DNA of 64,000 bases, from the NCBI GenBank assembly GCA_017311315.1, contig CM029609.1, forward strand, positions 44,837,166 through 44,901,165, read 5' to 3'. Origin of the DNA: Dendrocalamus latiflorus (taxonomy: Eukaryota; Streptophyta; Magnoliopsida; Poales; Poaceae). Each line of letters starts with the position of its first letter. Position 1 is the stretch's first letter. A program made the translations under genes and the position numbers. Below the pieces are notes generated by a model. It did not search any database. It was not told where the DNA came from and saw only the letters and a program-made list of their open reading frames with translations. This document shows, in pieces, positions 46,067 to 57,235 of the stretch.

Positions 46067-46723
46067 ATGGGATCGAAGCTTTCTTGCAACCACCGAGGCG
46101 GCCTCGCGCAGCAGGCGCACCAGCCGATATCGCCGGCGCCGGCCAGGGTCATCGCCGCCGATGGTTCGCTGAAGGAGCTCCCGGTCTCTCCCCGCGTCGC
46201 CGTCGCCGACGTGCTCGGCGTCGACTCCGCGTCCTTCTTCGTGTGCAACTCCGACGCGCTTTACTTCAACGAGGACCCGCCGGCGCTGGCTCCCGGCGAG
46301 CTGCTCCGGCCGGGGCAGATATACTTCGTGCTCCCGGCGGCGATGCTCGGGAGGCCGCTGTCGAGCGCCGAGATGGCCGCGCTGGCCGTGCGCGCAAGCG
46401 TGGCGCTAGCGGCCAAGAAACCGCAGCGGCACGGGCGCCGCGGCGGCAGCAAGAAGAAGGTGCGCGTCATGCCGGTGCACGTGAATCGGGAAGACGGCGA
46501 TGACGTTTTGTTCAACGAGAAGTTTAACGAGCGGACGCTCGGGGAGTTCTCGGTGTCGCTGAGCCCGGCGAAGAGTGATGAGAAGCTCGCGGCGGCGGTG
46601 GAGCGGTCTCGGCTGAAGCGGGCGCTGAGCATCATTCAAGGGATGCCGAGTGAAGCATTTCTCCAAGAGACAGATAGGTTTCTTGTTTTTTTTCCTTTTC
46701 GGAACCATTTTTGTGAGGCTTAA
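46067..46723 (+). CDS. PADRE (DUF4228) protein, copy B, 218 aa with altered C-terminus
   Basis: Same start (MGSKLSC) and core as copy A, with only a handful of substitutions over 190 residues. Near the end one base is missing compared with A (ATTCAAGAGGATG becomes ATTCAAGGGATG, near 46640). The frame therefore passes the old stop and adds GMPSEAFLQETDRFLVFFPF plus a few residues. The TATA box and promoter are nearly identical to A, so it is probably transcribed. Whether the new tail is tolerated is unknown. Confidence 0.82.
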   Translation: MGSKLSCNHRGGLAQQAHQPISPAPARVIAADGSLKELPVSPRVAVADVLGVDSASFFVCNSDALYFNEDPPALAPGELLRPGQIYFVLPAAMLGRPLSSAEMAALAVRASVALAAKKPQRHGRRGGSKKKVRVMPVHVNREDGDDVLFNEKFNERTLGEFSVSLSPAKSDEKLAAAVERSRLKRALSIIQGMPSEAFLQETDRFLVFFPFRNHFCEA

Positions 46724-47202
46724 ACCTAAAGCTTAAAATGGTTTAGTAGGGGGAAATAGAGATTCTGGGAAAGAAGATGTATATGGTCTCCCTCTGTATA
46801 TAATTCAGTAGTTGCAAAACTGCAAGAATGTTTAAAAAAAGCTGATTCATTGTTGGTTTTCCTGATGTATATATATTTTTCTGTCTTCGATTTTGTATTG
46901 TGTTGTAGTAGTGCAATTACGAATATCTTCACGGTCTAAAAATTTGAAGATTTTCACGTTATGTAGCTCGGAACTGACTAAAACGATAATTAAAGAACCA
47001 AATCAGCTAGTGCCAGATGTCATTTTCCTCACGATCACATTTGCACCATGTTTTTTTAGATAAAGGAACAACGTCCGGTCTCAGCAATCAAGTTTTGAAA
47101 GCTTACAACCGTAAACAAAAGGACCCTGCAGCACCTTAGGCCGCCAAATCGACACCGACACAAAACTAAAAGCTCAAGACAAAACACCACACAAAAGAGC
47201 TC

Positions 47203-50200
47203 CTAAGCAGCCCCTTCGAACTGAATTCTTCTCCTGAAGTTCCGGCCTGCCCTGCTGAAAACTTCCATCCCTATGACCTCCAGCCTGTGACAACCTTTCA
47301 TTAGACTGTCTTTCACTTCCTCTTTAGATAGTATCGCCCAGCTTCTGAGCCAATACGTCCCCCTGAAAATCACCTGCAAAAAGGAGTTAGGTTTTGATCT
47401 TTGAAAGACCACATCATTCCTACTCAACCACAGTGCTCAGCAAATGGCAGTTGTTCCAATTAAAATTCTCTTCCTCAAGCTAGCAGGAAAGCTCCTAAGC
47501 CATGAGCCAAACAAATGAGCTATGCTCCTTGGAGCTTGAATGCCAAACGAGATGTAAATCACTTTCCAAATCATGCATGCCATCTTACACTTAAGAAAGA
47601 GATGCTGAATGTTCTCTTCTTCATTACAGAAACAACATTTAGTGCACCCTTTCCACTTTCTTTTAACAAGATTGTCCTTGGTTAAGATGACTCCTTTCTT
47701 TAAGTACCACAAAAAAACTTTAATCTTAAGAGGTATCTTTAATTTCCAGGTTAGACAATCAGAATGAACTCCTACTGTTTTCATGATATCCATGTACATG
47801 GACTGAACTGTGAAAGGTTTTTTGCTCACTGTCCAAATAAATTTATCACTGCCTCCATTATTAAGCTGAACTAGTAAAACACTTCCTACCAACTTCATCC
47901 ATTTGGACAGATTTGTCCCTACTAACGCCCTTCTAAAAGAGACGCTGAGAGGTGTAGTACTTAGTACTTTGTCCACCGTTGCATTCTTTTTCCTAACTAT
48001 ATTGTACAATGAAGGGTATTTGCTCATTAAAGGCTCATTTCCTGTCCATAGGTCCTCCCAGAACCTAGTCTGACTTCCCCCATGGACCAAGAACCGCCCT
48101 CTTTCCAAAACTTGACTTTTAACCTCCATTAACCCCGTCCAAAACTGCGAATCCCCCTTTCTCTTTTCTACCTGTGATAAAGTTCTGTTTTTCAGATATT
48201 TTTTCCTGAGGATATCTTGCCACAGCCCATCCTCATTCCACAATTTAATCAACCATTTACTCAACAGACACTTGTTTTGTACCTCGAGATTCAAGATCCC
48301 TAACCCCCCTACACTTTTGGGACTGCAAAGAATGCACCATTTTGCTAGTCTATATTTTTTCTTGTGTTCATCGCATTGCCAAAAAAATCTCGATCTATAA
48401 TAGTCTAGTTTCTTGAGGACACCTTTAGGTATCCTGAAGAATGACATCAAGAACATTGGCAAGCTAGAAAGCACAGAGTTAATTAGTACAAGTCTTCCCC
48501 CAACTGACAAAACTTTGCCCTTCCAACTACTTAGCTTTTTCTGAAATCTTTCCTCAATTACACTCCAATCCTTGTTCGAGATCTTTCGTGGACTCATTGG
48601 GATGCCTAGGTACTTGAATGGCATAGCACCTTCCTTACATCCAAATAACGATGTGTACTCATCGACCTTCCCTTTAGCCTCCCCGAAATAGAACAATTCA
48701 CTTTTATGGAAGTTAATCTTAAGACCCGATAACTTCTCAAAAGCACATAGTACTAATTTTAAGTTAGCAGCCTGCTCTAGATTGTCTTCCAAAAAGAGAA
48801 TTGTATCGTCGGCGTATTGAAGGATAGAGAGTCCACCTTCTACTAAGTGAGGCACTAGGCCCCTGAAATGTCCCTGTTTCACAGATCTCTCAATCAGGAC
48901 CGTCAACATGTCAGCTATCAAGTTGAAAAGCACTGGTGAAAGAGGATCGCCTTATCTTAACCCCTTCCTTGTTTGGAAAAAGTGACCCATCTCATCATTT
49001 ACTTTCACACACACGCTTCCTCCCGTTACAATATGTTCAATCCAGCGATTCCAACGGAGAGAGAAACCTTTCATTCTTAAAACCTGTTTTAGAAATGCCC
49101 AATTAACCTTATCATAAGCTTTCTCGAAATCAAGTTTGAGAATGATGCCATTATGTTTTTTCCTCTTTAGCTCATGCACCGTTTCATGTAAAATGACTAC
49201 GCCCTCCAGGATGTATCGTCCTGGTAAAAAAGCTGACTGGGATGGTCTAATCACTTTACTTGATACCAGCGACAATCTATTAGCTATCACTTTGGTGAAG
49301 ATTTTGAAGCTTACATTCAACATACAAATGGGTCGGTACTGTTGGACTTTTTTAACCTCTTTCTGCTTTGGAATTAAAGATATAATCCCGAAATTAAGAC
49401 TAAAAAGGGGAAGGTCCCCGTTGTGGAATTCTCTGAACATGGCCCTTAGGTCATCTTTAATAAGACTCCAGAAGACTTGATAAAACTCAGCCGGAAACCC
49501 ATCTGGACCTGGTGCTTTATTATGTTTCATCTGAAAAATCGCGTCCCTCAATTCCTTTTCCGTGAATTCCATAGTCATGCTTTCGTTTTCCCCATCCGAA
49601 ACTTGTGGTATATCCTCTGTCATTGATTCCGTCAAGGATAAATTATTCCTATCTGGCTGACCGAAGAGACCCTTGTAGTATGTTGTAATGTATTTTTTTA
49701 AATTTTCGTCTCCCTCAATTATCCCCTCCTCCTGTTCAAGCCGGGAAATTCTAGTTTTCCTTCGCTTGCCATTTGCTACTAACTGGAAATATTTTGTGTT
49801 ATTATCTCCTTGTAAGATCTCGGTGGTTTTGGCCCTTTGGAACCACTTTATTTCCTCCTCCCTTAGAAAGACAGCTAACCTCTCTTTAACACTTTGCTTA
49901 AGGTCTAATTCTTGTTGACTTAGCAACTGGACCTCTGCTTTTTTATCTAGTTCCTCGGCTTTTCTCATTAGCTCTTGTTTCTCTTTTTTGTATGCTCCCT
50001 TCATATTTTTTTCCCACCCTCTCAGAAATTGCCTTAGTCTTCTGATTTTATTTTGCCATCTTTTTAAAGGAGTAATGCCTCTGTTCTCCTTTCTCCAAAC
50101 TTTTGATACTAGCTCAAAAAACCCCTCCCTGAGGAGCCAACCAAGTTCAAATTTAAAGTGAGGTTGGTTTTTCCTCTTAGATTTTTCCCCTGTGTTTAAC

Positions 50201-50887
50201 AGGAGTGGGGTGTGATCTGAGATGTCTCTACTCAAGGCATCCACTGTGGCCAAGGGAAACTTCTGTTCCCACTCAGTGCTCACTAGTACTCTGTCCAATT
50301 TTTCATAGGTTGGATTTTGCAGAGAATTTGCCCAAGTAAACTTTCGACCCGACATTTCTATTTCTCTGAGATCAAGGCCATCAATAATTGCATTAAACAA
50401 GAATGGCCATCTCTCGTAAAATCTATCATTATTTTTTTCGCTAGCATTTCTAATGATATTGAAATCACCTCCGACACAAAGAGGAAGCTTCTCTTTGCTG
50501 CAAGTATGTACTAATTCTATTAGGAAATTTTCTTTGAACTCTGGTTGAGCTGCCTCGTAAACAGCTACCAGGATCCACTGGAAGCCATCCTTTTTATTTC
50601 TTAGTCTAAACTTCACATAGAAATCTCCTTCTTCAATACTGCCAATATCCATATCACCTAGATTGATACCCAAAAGAATTCCCCCCCGATCTACCATTCG
50701 GTGCCGTCCAATGCCATAAAAAGTTTTTCCCTCCGCTAAAATTATTTAACATTGATAGGGAAAAATCTTTTTTGCATGTTTCCAAAAGAGCGATAAAGTC
50801 TAAGCTTTGCTCCTTGGATATGTCCGCTAGAAACCGCGATTTAGCCAAGTCACTAAGACCTCTGCTATTCCAAAAAATTCCTTTCAT
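47203..50887 (-). pseudogene. LINE ORF2, endonuclease-reverse transcriptase, three lesions
   Basis: About 1227 residues if read through. The ATG at 50887 overlaps the end of ORF1 by 23 nt in another frame. The APE-type endonuclease opens MKGIFWNSRGLSD, with GGDFNIIRN and SDHTPLLL as catalytic blocks. Reverse transcriptase follows, with KAPGPDGFPAEFYQ, KLDFEKAYDKVNW and the catalytic YADD (plus 48805-48816). A zf-RVT region near KCCFCNEEENIQHLFLKC closes the protein. Lesions: one extra G in a seven-base G run (plus 50681-50687), TAA for an expected Gln before GDPLSP (48952-48954), and TGA for an expected Trp (47437-47439). Both stops are simple C-to-T type transitions. Confidence 0.9.
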
Positions 50888-53800
50888 TTGATACCACTTG
50901 CTGTTTTTTTTGTTTGTGCCTATTCACCCGACAAGTCTTTTTTAAACATGGCTTAGCATGTGACTTGTACTTTCTGTTTGCAGCCTTTTTCTCACTACTT
51001 AGGTGAAAGCTGTCTTCATCAAAGATTTCCTCCAACAATTCTCCGCACATGTTTTTTAAAGCATCTGATTCTAAAAAATCAATTGTCTCCCCTTCACTGT
51101 CACTCTCCTGCCAAGACTGACTATCTTCCACCCCTTCTGTACCCTCCCCCCCTTTAATTTCTATTCCTCCTAGCAGGTTACCAGCTCCCCCAAACAAATC
51201 AACAGAAGAAGCACAACTAATTCCTATCTGCTGCCAATTATTTAAAACATTAAAATCATGCATAGTAGAAATTGGATTTGACAAAGGCATACCTCCCAAG
51301 TTCTCCAGATTCTTCCTTGCCACCCTCTCTTCCGCTCTTACCAAGGTGTGTTCATCTTTAGACCGCACCAACCTTGGGCTAGAGCGAGAAGGCGACGTGA
51401 TCACCTCTGGGATCAAAGCCGCTTCCATCTTCCCACCCACTTCCTTGTCAACCTCCATCCGCACTGCAACCGTCGTCCTAATTTCAGCATTCCTTGCAGC
51501 AGCTGCAGCTCTTTCCCCTTCCACAAAGCTCCCAACTTCTCTGTCCTCCTCAACAGATTTCGAGACTTCCTCCCCCTCCTTCATCACTTTGTCAGTTATT
51601 TCATTCAGCACTTGACCGACTGAAATATCCAGAATTTCCCCAGCCTTCTTTCTTAGGAATATTTGGAATTCCTCCTCAGTCATGTTTTGCACTTTCTCCT
51701 TAAGAGTGTTGTAGCAAGAAGTATTTAGAGGTGCACAGCCCTCCTTTTTCTCCCCCTCGCTGTCACTCTTGAGTCTCTTTGGATCCCTCTCATGCTTGTC
51801 CTCCTCCTGAAAATCCTGTCCACCTTCCCCCTCACCGTCCTCCCCCTCACCTCCTCCGCTCCACTCAAAAATCGTCTCCTCACCGCGTTCATCCACTCCA
51901 ACCTTTTCAACCTCAAATTCCAACTCAAAATAGTGATCGCCAATGACCACATCTAGATGAGCAGGAATAAGCATGGGATTAAGTACTGCGATAAAAATTC
52001 GTCCAAAATCATTTTTCCTTGTTGTTTCCAAGTCCACAGATTGGGTTGAGCCTAGCATTGAACCAACAGCCCATAGATTCAGAAATTCTCTCAACGACTT
52101 CCTGATCCCAAACACCTTTACCCATACTTTTGGCAACAGGAACCCCGTCTCCTTTTCGTGCCACATCTGAAACCTGATCCTTACTCCCACCGGAATGCCA
52201 GCCCCTACCACATCAGCCCCTCCAAATGCCACTGCCCTCAGCAACTCAATCTTGGACGGGAACTTCGTGATGAATGCGTTCTCTTCATGCTCAATGAGTT
52301 CCCACACCCATTTTCCTGGGAAAATTCTCCCCAGCTGCTCCTGCACTTCTTCCTTTGATAAAGTCCCTCCTTCCACTGTGATCAGCGCCATCTTCGTCTC
52401 CTTCTTCGCTCTAGGCAAAGGAGGGTGCGGGATGTGGTAGAACCCTAACCCGTGCACTGCGTATCCCACAGCATGCGCCACTGGCCGAGGCAACTTCAAC
52501 ACCGGGCACTTGAAATTCACATGATCGTGTCTGTCACAGATCACGCAATAGATTTCAGTCATGCAATTTGCTGCTGAATGTCCCTTCCTGGTGCAACGTG
52601 CGCATTTGATCCCTACTGTCTTCTCCCCTCCTTCAACTTCCTCTCCATTTGCGCCTTCAGTCATCACAACATCTTCTTCCACTACACTGCTTTGTTGTGT
52701 CAACAAACCTTCCTCAGACTTCCCCCCACTGAGATTGACTCCCCCCGTTGCACGGCCTTCTCCCTTCTAGGCTTCTGACTTCTTCACCTGTTGTCTTTGC
52801 TGCGCACCAACCACCTGCTGCTTCCCATGCTGGTTGAACCCTGTTCCAGTCCGCTGCCAACCCCGACCACCATACCCTCTGCCAGCACCTGCCCCTCTCC
52901 CTGGTGCCATACCTCGCCCGCGGCCAGCAAAATTTCTGCCCCCACCATAGCCTCCATTGCCAAATCTTCCAGCTCCCTGCTGAAATTCAAAGTTCTCCTC
53001 CCTTCTTCTCCCTCCTTGATGACCTCCAAAACCCTCAACGCCCCTAGGACGCTGCTGATCCCCTCTTGGCCTTCCTTCCTGACGCATCTCCCTCTCTCTT
53101 CGCTCACCAAAGACTTGCGCCCTCCCTTCTCCCCACTGCCTTCCTACCATTGGGGATGTGGTGGAAGAACCGGTGTGCCGCTCGCGCGCGACTCCAGGCG
53201 TCTCACTTAAAGAACACCCACGGTTCTCCCACCTGAGTCGAGGCGTTTTCGTTTTTACTTGATATCGAGACACAAAACCGGACGGTCTCCCAGCTCTCTT
53301 AAAGAGCCTTCCTAATCCCGCCGCACAGTTAAATTCCCCGTGGGTCCCAACTTTTACCGAGACATTAATCCCAGTTTGTTGTGGGCCCACCTGATTCTGG
53401 ATTTTGATTTTCGAATTTGAGATTGCCGTCGAGCTCAGTGTCTTCCCCAGCGCCGGCGACTCTACGGCCACCACTTCTCGCTGCTGGAGGTCCACCAGGT
53501 CCGACAGTTGAAATGGCCTGCCAGAACCTCCTTTTGATCGAGTACCTCTCACCCATATATCCCCTAGTGATAATGGAGTTGAAGATCTCTTTGGTGGTAA
53601 AGGGCCTTTCCACGCCTGCTTCTTCATCAGATGTCGTTCAGCAACAGCATCAACAATTCGCCGTGCCAACGTTCTTGGTTGCCTGAACTGTCCTGGACCG
53701 CGCTCCGAAGAGCCAAAGGTAGGAGAAGTAATCTCCGATGCCAGTACCTCCGCCCGCTTGACTTCATCCACCGAGAAACCTGCAAGAAGCGCATCATTAA

Positions 53801-54041
53801 GAAACCTACCGTCTCCTCCCGATTCCGGCGATGATTTGTCATTGATCCCCTCCTCATCATCTGAACTCTCGTCGGAGAGGGCCCAGAAACGCGAGCCTCC
53901 TCCTGCCCACGCCGCCTTTGGCTCCGATGGCGACACCAAGACTGGCGCCGAGAGCCTGCGCTGACGGTCGGAATTGCTCTCCGGCGAGGTCATCTCTCCA
54001 TGACTAGATGGCCGCCTGTTTGACATACATAGTACGCACAA
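50865..54041 (-). pseudogene. LINE ORF1, nucleic-acid-binding protein, one internal stop
   Basis: One long frame of about 1058 codons broken only by a TAG at plus 52767-52769. The N-terminal part is Ser/Pro-rich, then strongly Gly/Arg-rich (GRGMAPGRGAGAGRGYGGRG), an RNA-binding type composition. After the stop come two CCHC-type knuckles: CARCTRKGHSAANC (plus 52563-52604) and CVICDRHDHVNFKC (52506-52547). A DUF4283-like region (around RFQMWHEKETGFLLPKVWVK) and an acidic C-terminal half follow. The start is either 54041 or the in-frame MSNRRPSS Met at 54026. The protein probably coats the element RNA. The stop could come from CAG or TGG by a single transition. Confidence 0.85.
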
Positions 54042-54044
54042 GAA

Positions 54045-54186
54045 GAGAAGTTACTCAGGAGAAGCAAAGCTCTGATGTGGTAGAGAGGCTCTGAGGCTTG
54101 ATTTTAGAAGAAGAGGGAGACTAGAGACTTGTTTGATTTTAGAAGAAGAGGGAGACTAGAGAAGTTACTCAGGAGAAGCAAAGCTC
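54045..54186. repeat. Duplicated words at the LINE 5' end
   Basis: A 29-bp word beginning GAGAAGTTACTCAGGAGAAG occurs at 54045-54073 and 54158-54186. A 27-bp word beginning GATTTTAGAAGAAG occurs at 54100-54126 and 54135-54161. They occupy the 5' UTR of the element, where L1 promoters often carry short tandem repeats. Confidence 0.8.
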
Positions 54187-54915
54187 TTGATTTGCACCAT
54201 GTATTAAATATTAGTCCGATAACATTGCAATAATTAATTAACAGCAAGAGAGTATACATCTGCCAACCACCGGTGGTTTTCTGTCTGATCAGTAATCCGC
54301 AAAGTATGGTTTTTTTTCAACATTCTTTAGGAGGCTGTGCCTGTCAGGCGACGGCAACCCTGGAGCCGTGGAAGAACGAAGGAACCCACCGCTATCCTAC
54401 GAGCTTGTGTGTCGTTTCGAATGGGAGTGTTGTACGTGCGCCAACAGTTGGCAGTCCAATCCTAGAAAACTAGATCACTTGCCTTCTCTGAAGATGCTCA
54501 ACAGAGTCAACATGGCACACCGATTTATAGGGCTGTGAACCTATAGGAGTTGATACGTCTAGTGGTCTCTGGATTTGATCCTGATCCTCGCCCTAACAAA
54601 AAGAGAAATTAATTAAGATGGTACGGCTCCGAAATACATATACTAGCGAGAAAGCACGGTGTAAAAGCGCTAATTAGATATGTTATTTTAGACTATAATT
54701 TATAACTTTAAACTAGTATTTGTTCGGAGAAGTCAAAAACAAAAAACCGCTAAATAACCAAACGAACTGGCCAACCTCGCTCGGAACATTCTTCCGCTCC
54801 GGCGCTGCGCGCGGCGAGAGACCGAGACGCTCGACGTCGACGGGCCGCAGCGCGGAAAAGTCCGTGTCGTCCGTTGCGACTTGGGTCGCACGGCTTCCGG
54901 TGCGTATGCGCTGAT

Positions 54916-55468
54916 TAGGGCTGGACGAAAAACTCGAAGCTCGTTAGCTCGCTCGGCTCGTGGCTGGCTCGGCTCGGCTCGGCTCGTTAGGATAACGAGC
55001 CGAGCCGAGCTAAGATTTTAGCTCGTTAGCTATAACGAGCCAACTCGAGCCAGCTCGCGAGCCGCTCACGAGCCAAACGAGCCATGCTTCCAGGAATTTA
55101 GATATGCATATGCTGCTTCCATGGACCTAATTTGTACTCTATTGCATGTGTTAATGTGTAAATTTGTACTCTATTGTACCCAAACGAGCCATGCATGTGT
55201 TAATTTGTACTCTATTGTACCCAAACGAGCCAAACGAGCCTAACGAGCCAAACGAGCCAAACGAGCCAAACTTCCATGGATGAATATATGATGGAGATAT
55301 TTTTTGGCCCTGGCTCACGAGCCAAACGAGCTAACTCGAGCTTTTTGTCGAGCCGAGCCGAGCTGGTTTTTTAGCTCGTTAGTTATAACGAGCCAGCTCG
55401 AGCCAGCTCGTTATCCTACCGAGCCAGACCGAGCCGAGCCGAGCCGAGCCAGCTCGATATCCAGCCCT
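54916..55468. mobile_element. hAT-type non-autonomous element (553 bp), iterated CGAGCC motifs
   Basis: Ends TAGGGCTGGA and ATCCAGCCCT are inverted, flanked by a perfect 8-bp duplication GCGCTGAT (54908-54915, 55469-55476). The uninterrupted target is seen in unit A near 38725. Both arms consist almost entirely of GAGCC/GGCTC words; the middle is AT-rich with a few GAGCCAAAC repeats. Non-coding. Confidence 0.9.
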
Positions 55469-56290
55469 GCGCTGATGCAAGGCGTCGCACCACACGCCGC
55501 AAGGAGAAAAGTACGATAGGGAGGAAGCGCCCTGGCGGGTCGTTGACAGGTGGGCCCCGCGAGGAGTGTTTGCGGTTGACTCCACTCACAGGTGAAGAGC
55601 TCCCGTACAGGAAATATTCGGAGATTTTTTCGTGTGCCGTGATAGCGACTGATGTTCTGCCTTAGCTCCCACGCCACAGCTCAACGGTATCCTCTTGTTG
55701 GCTTCTTCCATAATTTCTACTAAGCCTCGTAGGCGCAGCGCCACGCCGCGTCAGTCACTGTGTGTACCGAAGTGAAAGAGGCGATAATTCGTGAGGAGTT
55801 TTTTTTAAAAAAATCAAAAAAAAATGGAGGGCACAGTGTATTTTCAAAAAAGTCGAAGGTCTTTTTCGTAAAAAATCGAGGGCCTGTACGTAATAAACGA
55901 GGACCCGTACGTAATTTAGAAACCACGGGGCGCTATCCTGCAAAGTGGAGGGGCTTGAAAAAAACTGGTAGAGACCTTTTCGCGAGAACCAAGGACCTTT
56001 ACGTAAATTTGGAAAAACGCGGGGACTTTTTCGCAAAACTGCTCCCCCGACCGTACGCGAATTTTGCCGCCACGCGCCGGCCGAGGGAGCGCTGGGGGCG
56101 ACGTGGCCGCCCTCTCCTCGCGCGAACTCCCCCGTGCATAATAGGGGGAGTATTCCGATACCTTGGAAAGTAGCATTCTGTGAAAAGAGACGAAACAAAG
56201 AAAAGCAAGGAAAGTTACCCCATGGATTTTCGAGGGAATTAATCTCAATAATATTTGGAGGATGACAAGTAAGGTGTCCACTTGTTAGGA

Positions 56291-56845
56291 AGCAAGGAAG
56301 GGTATTTTGGTGTTTTGATCAAAATACCGAAAACCATATTGAATCAAAACCGCAGCGCATGGACGATGCATTAAAGAGCGGTTTAGGTCAAGGTGTAGCT
56401 GGTTGGATCAAGACTAAGGATTTAGCGGATGCACACTTATGCGTTGGAAAGCATGCTCTTTGTCCCGCAATGTGTAGTGGCTGTAAAATCTACCTTCTCA
56501 AGTAAGCAATACATCAATTGTTTTGCGTTTCTCGTGCCTCCCTTGTTTTTGACTAATGTACTTGATTTTTGGTTGGTTTTGATCCCTCCTATTTTCCTCT
56601 TGTGATCTTGCTATGTCAAGAACGTGTAAGAAATAAAGATAATTCTTAGGAATACATTTTCACCCATCTAGACACTTTGATGGCAAGATTCACAAAAAAA
56701 ATCCCGGTTTTACTTGACTTGGCCTCTTTGATCCATCTCTTGATAGCTCTGTAACTATTAAAGTGAAGGATTTATGAATATTTGCGGGAAATTTAGAACG
56801 CACTATTCACCACCTCTGTTACTATATTTGGTCTTTCACGCCATT
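56291..56845 (+). mobile_element. Remnant of the solo LTR in unit C
   Basis: Starts abruptly at GAAGGGTATTTTGGTG (matching unit A near 40515), has an internal deletion near 56745, and ends GGTCTTTCA followed by CGCCA as in A and B. The 5' half and the left target duplication are gone. Confidence 0.7.
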
Positions 56846-57235
56846 TAATTGCATGTCTTTTTCTAAAGTTTTCCATTCATAAATTGTTAGAATTAATTTG
56901 TCCTGTTGATAAGTACCACAGCATGCACTTCTATTCGCAAAATTTGTCAACATCTATACATCATTACTCTTCATTTCCAGGTAAATGGTATAAAAATTTG
57001 GCATGACAGACGTGCATCAGCTACATCTCCATCCAAGCTACTGCATGTGGATTTCCACAATTGGACAAGAAGCTAGGGGTTTAATTGAAAAGCTATGTCT
57101 CCGAACTTTCCCTCCTCTGACTCCTACCCTATTGGCCACTCACTCTATCTATACATCAACCATCCTTCGGTCTCCGCATCCAAATTCCAAAGAACTAAAA
57201 AATCTCAACACTTCCACACACAAATACAAGATTCC

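Larger units (their letters stand above)
47051..54189 (-). mobile_element. L1-type LINE, full length (7.1 kb), nearly intact
   Basis: Minus-strand non-LTR retrotransposon with ORF1 (zinc knuckles) and ORF2 (endonuclease, reverse transcriptase, zf-RVT). Its 3' end is a short A tail (T7 at 47051-47057 on plus). It is flanked by a perfect 12-bp duplication ATTTGCACCATG (47039-47050 and 54190-54201), and tandem unit A shows the uninterrupted target site near 42910. Only four disabling changes were found in about 6.8 kb of coding sequence. No RNase H domain was recognised. Confidence 0.95.
43002..54278 (+). repeat. Tandem unit B of the PADRE array, split by a LINE
   Basis: Restarts with TTCCTATCTGATCAGTAAT, carries the GC-rich block (43340-43650) and lacks the 460-bp segment found in A and C. 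It carries the solo LTR, the PADRE gene and the 3' flank. The LINE (47051-54189) interrupts the 3' flank. The last 89 bp resume at 54190, and the unit ends with the palindrome AACCACCGGTGGTT (54265-54278). Without the LINE the unit is about 4.1 kb. Confidence 0.85.

Noticed and set aside
45843..46172. 109-codon plus frame upstream of and overlapping PADRE copy B (also in A)
   Set aside because: Begins before the TATA box and covers the promoter and gene in the wrong frame; its conservation follows from the duplication.
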